Source of the DNA: a bacterium
Lineage (GTDB): Bacteria; Margulisbacteria; Marinamargulisbacteria; JABIPA01
Reading direction: 5' to 3'
NCBI GenBank assembly: GCA_018698675.1
Contig: JABIPA010000060.1
Span: forward strand, 1 to 52,549
DNA length: 52,549 bases
Below, one piece after another: positions 46,798 to 52,549 of this stretch; position 1 is the first letter of the stretch; the number at the start of each line of letters is the position of its first letter. The position numbers and the translations under genes were made by a program. The notes under the pieces were generated by a model. That model did not search any database. It was given only the letters and a program-made list of their open reading frames with translations, and was not told the origin of the DNA.

Positions 46798-46888
46798 TAT
46801 TCCCAAAAACAACTATTCCCAAACGAGTATCAACGAGAAACTCAACTTAAAAACAAAAAAAGTTTATTCCCAAAATCTATTGGGAATA
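46798..46888. promoter_or_regulatory. Palindromic operator cluster, TATTCCCAA half-sites
   Basis: TATTCCCAA occurs at 46798-46806, 46814-46822 and 46865-46873, and its exact inverse TTGGGAATA at 46880-46888. The last two make a perfect 9-bp inverted repeat with a 6-nt spacer. The first two are direct repeats 16 nt apart. All four lie in the gap between the divergent 648-aa (-) and NTF2-like (+) genes. This is the layout of a site for a dimeric transcription factor that controls one or both genes. The palindrome ends 33 nt before the ATG of the NTF2-like gene. Which regulator binds is unknown. Confidence 0.65.
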
Positions 46889-46921
46889 ATTACTACGATT
46901 AACTATAAAAGGAATAAATAA

Positions 46922-47320
46922 ATGAACAAAAACAAAGGCTCAGAAATAAAAAATGCCGTAGACTCTTTTTACACAGCCCTAAACGACATGCTTTCAACAG
47001 GTAATCTAACTCCAATGTTCGACATATGGTCTCACGCAGACGACACATTTTACATGGGCCCCGTAGGTGGAACACAAAAAGGGTGGAAAGAAATAAAAAA
47101 AGTATGGGAAGACCAAGCAAAAATGAACTTAGGTTTTAACGTCATTCCATCAGATATTCATACAGTTATAGGTAGCGACATTGCGTTTACCCAAAACTAT
47201 GAAAACGCGGAAGGTCCAAATAAAACTCCTGAAGATCGTGTGAAAATTCGTGCCACTAATATATTTAGGAAAGAAAATGGTCAATGGAAAATGATAAGTC
47301 ATCACACGGACACGTTTTGA
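46922..47320 (+). CDS. NTF2/SnoaL-like small cone-fold protein, 132 aa
   Basis: The sequence fits the SnoaL-like (NTF2-like, DUF4440 neighbourhood) family: an N-terminal helix VDSFYTALNDML (13-24), then IWSHADDTFYMGPVGG (35-50), GWKEIKKVWEDQ (54-65), a central strand DIAFTQNYENAE and a C-terminal RATNIFRKENGQWKMISHHTD. The fold forms a small cone with a pocket; members act as ketosteroid-isomerase-like enzymes or ligand-binding proteins, and the substrate cannot be read from sequence. It has no signal peptide and the length is typical. AAAGGA lies 8 nt before the ATG. It is the only plus-strand gene between 40.7 and 50.9 kb and stands alone behind the TATTCCCAA operator-like site, so it may be inducible. 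Confidence 0.85.
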   Translation: MNKNKGSEIKNAVDSFYTALNDMLSTGNLTPMFDIWSHADDTFYMGPVGGTQKGWKEIKKVWEDQAKMNLGFNVIPSDIHTVIGSDIAFTQNYENAEGPNKTPEDRVKIRATNIFRKENGQWKMISHHTDTF

Positions 47321-47753
47321 AAGAATAACAATTCTGAAATATTCATATATAAGGGAGACTATTCTATGAGGTTACGACGAAAATCTCATCCACTACCGTT
47401 CAACGTAACTAGAGAGATTCTAGGGTAAATTTCATAAGGTCATGATTTATAAAGTTTGTAGAGGGGATATGTTAAATAATTTTATTGTAAAGTGTAGGCT
47501 CTTTGAATTTTTAAAATTCTTTCTTGATGAGTTGAATTGAGCGATATCTGTAATAACTCTATTTCTATCGGTAATTGTATGATTGATATTATCTTTTTTG
47601 AGATATGAGTTTTTATTTGTATCATGATGGAATCTTGGGTTCAATAAAGGTAAAGGAAAATGGATATATCCATGTAGACCCGGCAATCGAGAAGGTAATA
47701 CGATTGATTTTCACCTAAGCCGTAAACGCCGTATTAATTCCAACAACAGTTAA
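47321..47753. other. 433-bp gap between convergent NTF2-like and protease genes
   Basis: No convincing gene or RNA is seen. A 20-codon ORF at 47366-47428 (starting MRLRRKSHPLPFN) has a good GGGAG site 8 nt before its ATG, and could be a mini-ORF, but nothing else supports it. A 79-aa minus-strand ORF at 47447-47686 has no ribosome site and an AT-driven composition. CTAGA/TCTAG make a 5-bp stem near 47410. No clear intrinsic terminator for either gene is visible. Confidence 0.4.
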
Positions 47754-49580
47754 TTATTCCAATTCATTTGATACCCTATTGACCTCCATCGCGGCCTCAA
47801 TCAATAAAGAAAAAGAAACGTGCATCGATGATAAGGTTTCCGAAAACCAAAGATTAAACCCTTTTTTATTTTTAAACGCACACTTAGCAACCTCATCCAC
47901 ACAACAACGCTCCACATCATTTTTCAATTTTTGAAGCAAATAATATCCTTGCGTATGCGCAGAAGCATCTCCCGATACAACCTTAAAAATTGCCTTTGTT
48001 ACTTGTACGCAAAACTCCGAATATCGATTAGCATTTATAGGGTCTCCAAATTTAGCACTTTTAAACAAGTCATTGTTCCTGAGCTCTTTAGTTTTCTTAA
48101 GTTGTATTTCAAGTTTTTCTATTGAAGGTACTTCTTTAACTGTTTTTAATGTCTCTACTAATTTTTTGCATAAATCTCCTATCGCATTAAATACATGTTC
48201 ACCCTGCAAACTAGGAGCCATCCCATCCATTTTTCCAGACTGCATCATTTTTACAGTATCCTTGCCATAAACACATTCCAAATCTAGATATGGATCAAAA
48301 AATGTACTTTCCTGTTTTACAAAGGGAAAAATCGCTTTATGGTTTATAAAATGATGATCGATATCACTAGCCATTAGCTCTTGTTTAACGGCTCCTTTAT
48401 GTAAGGCGTAAAGCTTCCCTTCTTTGGTCAAGTAGACCCCTCCAGAACTCCCACCTCCCGTGTTATGGCCAATAATAATATGATCTTTTCCATAATATAC
48501 GGGCTGCTGTAAACATACGTGAATAACTTCTCGTCTACCATTTTTATAATATTTAACGACTCTATCTTTACTAACCTTTAAGATATGAATCTCACCCTTC
48601 GACTCAACCTCCAAAACAAAATTCTTTCCTTCAGGTTTAACTTCCCTAACAATACCTACAGTAGATCGGTCACTCCACAAAAGCTCTTGATTAAATACGT
48701 CCATTTTCTTCGCTATTGCTACTTGCAACGGAACGTCTCTTTTTTCTGCATAAGATATTTTTGGAGCAGATCCATTTTTACATCCAATATGAATCAAGGT
48801 GCTAGGATTGGGATCTTGTTCATTTGCAAAGCTTACAAATGTTTTAGGAAAATCATTCTTTTTTTTCTCTAATTTTATCAATGCAAAATCAGCTTTCTTT
48901 CCAAAATCAATCCCTGTCCGTTTTGCCTCTTCAGAATCGGGACCTAAAACAACGCCATTATACGTGTGAAATTTATCATTGGTGCCAGAAAAATCCGTAA
49001 ATTTTACCTTCATTTTTTCGCCACGGACTCCGTGCCTGGTTGTAAGAAATAAATCTTTTCCAATTAAAACACCAGATTCGATACCAATTCCTGACTTTGG
49101 CATTCGCTCAGGTTTTATAAGTCCAATATGATGAGCCTGCTTACGAACCATTTCCTTATATGGAAATTTTTTATTTTTCAAAACCGTTCGAACACCCCTG
49201 TTTCGAACATGAACCCTCAATATACGTGGCGTTTGCTTAAGGTGCTTATCTTTTTCCGGAGGAGATACTGAATGAATTGACTTTACTCTTATCAGAGGAG
49301 GTGGTGTCATATCCTGTGAAATAGTTAAAGGAGGTGGTGTCAGTGAACGGCCATCTACATTTACTACTTTCTGTACCGTATTTAAAAGTAACTCACGCCG
49401 TTTTAACATTACTTTTTCTAACAAATTAAAAATACCTTCTTGATCCACTACCGAATCTTCCAATGGTTTTAAACCATCTTTTCCAATTTTTTGTGAATTT
49501 AAATTTAACTTAGAAAGGTCTTCAGCAATATTAGATAATTTGTCGGATAATCCTACCGATATTATTTTTTGTAAATTCAT
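47754..49580 (-). CDS. Trypsin-fold serine protease-like protein, 608 aa
   Basis: Numbered from the ATG at 49580, the family triad is His183 (LTTRHGV), Asp231 (KADFALIKL) and Ser379 (GGGSSGGVYL, the GxSGG motif), with the oxyanion glycine just before it, so the protein should be an active trypsin-like endopeptidase. About 60 residues more than usual lie between Asp and Ser, including a Lys-rich beta part. Residues 1-160 are helical then Pro/Lys-rich (PPP runs) without a signal peptide. The 200 residues after the protease domain are helical and carry several cysteines. The track-long start is TTG at 49601; I prefer the ATG. Eukaryote-like proteases with extra domains are frequent in host-associated bacteria, and the ankyrin-like gene nearby fits that, but the target is unknown. 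Confidence 0.8.
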   Translation of the reverse strand: MNLQKIISVGLSDKLSNIAEDLSKLNLNSQKIGKDGLKPLEDSVVDQEGIFNLLEKVMLKRRELLLNTVQKVVNVDGRSLTPPPLTISQDMTPPPLIRVKSIHSVSPPEKDKHLKQTPRILRVHVRNRGVRTVLKNKKFPYKEMVRKQAHHIGLIKPERMPKSGIGIESGVLIGKDLFLTTRHGVRGEKMKVKFTDFSGTNDKFHTYNGVVLGPDSEEAKRTGIDFGKKADFALIKLEKKKNDFPKTFVSFANEQDPNPSTLIHIGCKNGSAPKISYAEKRDVPLQVAIAKKMDVFNQELLWSDRSTVGIVREVKPEGKNFVLEVESKGEIHILKVSKDRVVKYYKNGRREVIHVCLQQPVYYGKDHIIIGHNTGGGSSGGVYLTKEGKLYALHKGAVKQELMASDIDHHFINHKAIFPFVKQESTFFDPYLDLECVYGKDTVKMMQSGKMDGMAPSLQGEHVFNAIGDLCKKLVETLKTVKEVPSIEKLEIQLKKTKELRNNDLFKSAKFGDPINANRYSEFCVQVTKAIFKVVSGDASAHTQGYYLLQKLKNDVERCCVDEVAKCAFKNKKGFNLWFSETLSSMHVSFSLLIEAAMEVNRVSNELE

Positions 49581-49816
49581 TCTTGATATCAACCCTAGCA
49601 AACTCCCGGTTAATCAGACCATATGTATAGTAATTTCAATAAACTAGTATATATGAGTAATGGTGCAAGTACCCTCACTTTAGAAGAATATCTCCAAATT
49701 CTCATAAATAAAGGATCCACTTTTATAAAAATTGCGCTAAAAATAGATTTATAAATTAACTTTTATCTGGGGTTTTTAAGTCTGTTTTTTATATTTACGG
49801 TTTTGAACCACTACCT

Positions 49817-49833
49817 TTAATACTAAGTATTAA
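49817..49833. terminator. AT-rich palindrome at the end of cmoB
   Basis: TTAATACT and AGTATTAA around a single base form a perfect 8-bp inverted repeat that overlaps the cmoB stop codon. It has no GC-rich stem and no clear T-run, so it is at best a weak terminator or a 3'-end stabiliser. Confidence 0.25.
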
Positions 49834-50834
49834 CTAAATGCCCGAACAACAACCCTCTTAGGAGCCGGATACCCTTCTATCGTTTTAGATGGATCAGACG
49901 CATCCAATCCTTCAGAAATTCCAGAATATTCGCCCGCCCATTCCAACTGTTTCGACTGTTCCTCAGGAACCGTAACAAAAACCTCGCCCACTTCAATTTT
50001 TTTGTATCCCGCCAACAATAACCAAGACTTCAAGACACTCAACGAAGGAATAAAATAAACATTCGGCATCTTCGCATAAATAGCTTCTTTAGGAGACAAA
50101 CATACATCCTCTTTAGAATCGATAATCAAGGTTTCTAGAACCAAACACTGGTTCTCTTTTCCAATCTTCTTGAGTATCGATAAAAGTTCAAATGGATGAC
50201 GATGATGATATAAAATCCCCAAACACAACATCGTATCAAACACCTGATTCAATGGTTCCAAATCTTGAAACCCAAGGCTCAACATATGCATAGAGGATTC
50301 GTTACTAAAATGCTTCAGAACTAAAAACTGAAAATAATAAACAAGAGTGGGATCAATACCAACAACATGTTTTGGAAGATGCTCCATTACTCTAAGTAAA
50401 TAATAGCCAGAATTACTGCCAACATCCAAAACAACTTTATTTTTAATATCGTCTTCTACTAAACCCAACCTGTTCCATTTTAAGTCACAATCCCATTCGG
50501 TCTTTACGGGAACGTCCAACATATCAAACGGACCTTTTCGCCAGGGACCTAATTTTTTCAATAATTGCTCTAGCACTGCCAATCGTTTTATCGATAATTT
50601 TCCGTCTCCAAAAAACGAAGGAATCGCTCCATTTTTCCAAGTTGTCGCATCAAATTTTTGAACCGCTTTAAAAATGTCTTCGAACCGAACCGCCATCGAA
50701 TGATCAAATTTTGTACGCTGCGTAGATAGTGCTTGGACAAAGCTCGAAATATCGCTATGTTTTAAATAAGGTGTTAACGCTGTTAAACAAGCGAAATCAT
50801 TCTGGTAAACTAAGTAGTAAGGCGGCTTTTTCAT
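49830..50834 (-). CDS. cmoB: tRNA U34 carboxymethyltransferase CmoB
   Basis: CmoB transfers the carboxymethyl group of carboxy-S-adenosylmethionine to 5-hydroxyuridine-34 of tRNAs, giving cmo5U, which widens wobble decoding. The 334-aa length is near the usual 323. Family signatures are present: RKGPFDMLDVPVKTEWDCDLKWNR (only KGPF 100-103 and EWDCDLKW 113-120 are given as landmarks), the SAM-type motif VVLDVGSNSGYYLL (134-147), GIDPT (159-163), LGILYHHRHPFELL (205-218), LVLETLI (231-237), NVYFIPS (258-264), EEQ (291-293) and the C-terminal DPSKTIEGYPAPKR (314-327). The usual GCGSG loop is GSNSG here. The start ATG follows GAGGAG. CmoA, which makes the cofactor, is not in the window. It lies divergent from the second giant gene, 82 bp away, with no obvious functional link. 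Confidence 0.96.
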   Translation of the reverse strand: MKKPPYYLVYQNDFACLTALTPYLKHSDISSFVQALSTQRTKFDHSMAVRFEDIFKAVQKFDATTWKNGAIPSFFGDGKLSIKRLAVLEQLLKKLGPWRKGPFDMLDVPVKTEWDCDLKWNRLGLVEDDIKNKVVLDVGSNSGYYLLRVMEHLPKHVVGIDPTLVYYFQFLVLKHFSNESSMHMLSLGFQDLEPLNQVFDTMLCLGILYHHRHPFELLSILKKIGKENQCLVLETLIIDSKEDVCLSPKEAIYAKMPNVYFIPSLSVLKSWLLLAGYKKIEVGEVFVTVPEEQSKQLEWAGEYSGISEGLDASDPSKTIEGYPAPKRVVVRAFS

Positions 50835-50916
50835 TGGTTAAGAAACTCCTCTTTTAAAGAAAATTTGCAATTTTTTTCCATTTTAATCGATAATTAAGAA
50901 GAGGTACATCTCATTT

Positions 50917-52549
50917 ATGGCAATTTTAAATCTAGAATCACTTCAGCTTTGGTTATCAAAGCTATATAAAACAGAAGAAAAAACTCCAACGATTAACGAT
51001 TGGGACGACAGTTTTTCGGACGTTACCCCTACTGACTTTTATCAGTCAAATAGCCTTGCAATAACAGAACCTTATCTTCAACAAAAACTCATGTACAGCC
51101 TCAATAGAATGGGCGCCGATTCTTTATTAGAACAAGATGTAGAAAATTGCTTTGAATGCATCCAATACGGTCCAGACACCTTAGACCCATCTCAAATCGA
51201 TTCTATGACATTATTTATAGAGACCATAACAAGTAACGACTGGCCATCCAAATTAAACCTAAGCGCAGCAGATTTAAAGCAAATTGAAACATACAAAAAC
51301 AATCTTCCTAAAAAATCCGAATTCGACGAATCTTTACTTACAGATATCCGAGAATATGCCATCCAAAATTCTGAACTTAGTTTGACCGAAATTGAATTCA
51401 GAAAAAAAGCATACCTTGTTGATCCTGATAATTCAGCTATTCAAACGATCATTGATTCTCTTTTTAAAAACGGAACATTATCCGAATCGGCATCCATCAC
51501 AGATATCGCAAATGCAATCGGAACCTACGTCCAAACAACCTATGACTATATTCCTGACGCTAACGGAGAAGATGTTTGGAACGACGTACAAACGACAATC
51601 AACGCCGGAGAAGGTGACTGTGAAGATTTGTCGATATTAACAGCTTCCCTTTTAATGGGAGCCCTAAAACACAAAGGTTACTCAGATAGCGACGTTAGAA
51701 AGCTAGTTACTGTCTCTGCTGGAAAACTTGAAGTTGCTGGTGGAGAAGTCGGGCATACATTTGTAAAGTTTGCAGAATCACTAGGCCAACCTGCTACATT
51801 GGCATTAGATGTCACATCAAAATCAGAAGCGGTAAGCTTTTCTTCCTTAAACTTTCAAGAAGTCTTCGAATTTAATGACCGCGTTTGGAACACGGTCGAT
51901 ACGATAGATCAAGATTTCCAAACTGCATACGAAATAAAAGATCTCGACCTCTTTATAGCCGAATTAGAAAGTAGTTATAACGACCTTTATTATCAAGCAA
52001 GCAAGCCTCTTATCGAGGTTTGGTATTACGACTACGATAGCTTCGTCCGTGACCAAAGTACTGCGACACGGATATATACTCAAAGCCAACTCGATGACTT
52101 AACGTCAGAAAACGGAGGTTTTCTTCCTCCAGAAATCAATGCCCGATCCTTAGAAGACTATCGGGAAAACGGTGATTTAACAGTATCTCGAAGTGTTTAT
52201 ACACCATATACAAAAGTAGGCAGTACTTGGGTAGAAGGCACACCCATCATGGACTATTTTTGGACGGTCGAAACCCATGAACTTCAATTTAATACCGACG
52301 ATGTTGACACACCAAATTCCGTTAGTAACGGAGCCGTTGTCGACGTAAGTGCTGGGTCTTCGAGCGGGTCCGTTTCCGCGGGCGGTCAATCAGTATATGT
52401 CTCAACAACTTTAGCCGAAGCATTAACTCCCGCGGAATTTTCTGGGCTCTCTCACACAACAAATGAAATCTGGGATAACCTAATCGCATTAGGCTATATA
52501 GATGACGAAGGAAATTTAATTGCCTCTAAAATTGACGCGCCTATAGTCG
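50917..52549 (+). CDS. Second giant protein, N-terminal 544 aa only (paralogue of the 5605-aa protein), runs off the window
   Basis: The reading frame is open from ATG 50917 (AGAGG upstream) to the end of the window, so the gene is partial at its 3' end. It repeats the layout of the 5605-aa protein: C78-x-x-C81 (as C84/C87), then a transglutaminase-like domain with Cys235 in GDCED, His280 in GHTFVKF and Asp298 in ALDVTS, then the shared FEFNDRVWN and IKDL motifs, a Trp/Tyr/Asp-rich part and a GYIDDEGNL motif at about Tyr527 (as Tyr610 in the first copy). These three are the only cysteines in the visible part, as in the first copy. Its full size is unknown. The two proteins are clearly paralogues although much of the sequence has diverged, so they form a family of their own. 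Role is inferred as for the first copy. Confidence 0.9.
   Translation, partial: MAILNLESLQLWLSKLYKTEEKTPTINDWDDSFSDVTPTDFYQSNSLAITEPYLQQKLMYSLNRMGADSLLEQDVENCFECIQYGPDTLDPSQIDSMTLFIETITSNDWPSKLNLSAADLKQIETYKNNLPKKSEFDESLLTDIREYAIQNSELSLTEIEFRKKAYLVDPDNSAIQTIIDSLFKNGTLSESASITDIANAIGTYVQTTYDYIPDANGEDVWNDVQTTINAGEGDCEDLSILTASLLMGALKHKGYSDSDVRKLVTVSAGKLEVAGGEVGHTFVKFAESLGQPATLALDVTSKSEAVSFSSLNFQEVFEFNDRVWNTVDTIDQDFQTAYEIKDLDLFIAELESSYNDLYYQASKPLIEVWYYDYDSFVRDQSTATRIYTQSQLDDLTSENGGFLPPEINARSLEDYRENGDLTVSRSVYTPYTKVGSTWVEGTPIMDYFWTVETHELQFNTDDVDTPNSVSNGAVVDVSAGSSSGSVSAGGQSVYVSTTLAEALTPAEFSGLSHTTNEIWDNLIALGYIDDEGNLIASKIDAPIV

Noticed and set aside
47447-47686. Minus-strand ORF of 79 aa in the gap before the protease gene
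   Set aside because: No ribosome site, no motif, and the sequence composition looks like non-coding DNA.
49795-49835. Possible tRNA, from a GGTTCAAAACC-like T-loop on the minus strand
   Set aside because: No D-arm, anticodon arm or acceptor stem can be drawn around it.

Overview
The window is AT-rich bacterial DNA with long, tightly packed genes, good Shine-Dalgarno sites and very large proteins. Only a few genes belong to families that can be named: a flagellar rod/hook-type (FlgG/FlgF-like) protein, DNA polymerase IV (DinB), the tRNA wobble-uridine enzyme CmoB, an NTF2/SnoaL-like protein and a trypsin-fold protease. Most of the window is unrecognised. The combination of low GC, giant Cys-poor proteins, a flagellar-type axial protein and ankyrin-like and protease genes suggests an uncultured, possibly host- or particle-associated lineage. 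Candidatus Marinamargulisbacteria is my best guess, but it is a low-confidence inference and not something the sequence proves.

Layout. (A) 1-351: a tandem array of 58-62 bp units at the left edge, then a long imperfect hairpin. (B) 350-7848, minus strand: a six-gene run, in transcription order an 88-aa and a 108-aa protein that both begin MAEGV, then 914-, 362- and 587-aa proteins and the flagellar rod/hook-type protein. These proteins are almost free of cysteine, as expected for exported material. (C) 8139-10306: a 198-aa helical protein (+) converging on a 489-aa helical-repeat protein (-). (D) 10713-40661, plus strand: a continuous 30-kb block of seven genes, with proteins of 5605, 753, 330, 103, 255, 266 and 2618 aa. 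The 5605-aa protein has a conserved CxxC, a transglutaminase-like Cys-His-Asp domain, several hydrophobic stretches and a very long helical C-terminal part. (E) 40683-49580: accessory genes, mostly on the minus strand. They are an ankyrin-like repeat protein with a 44-residue period, a 415-aa unknown, DinB, an acidic/basic two-part unknown, an NTF2-like gene behind a palindromic operator-like site (+), and a trypsin-like protease. (F) 49830-52549: CmoB (-), then divergently the start of a second giant gene that repeats the N-terminal architecture of the 5605-aa protein and runs off the window.

How it may fit together. Blocks B and D look like parts of one undescribed export or surface-structure system. 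The flagellar-type axial protein and small MAEGV proteins could be exported building blocks. The Cys-poor giant protein could be a surface or translocated protein. The 103-aa membrane protein, the K/P-rich linker protein and the 2618-aa helical giant could be dedicated assembly partners. The paralogue at the right edge shows that the giant protein is a family. Recognising the families is direct; the joint function is inference.
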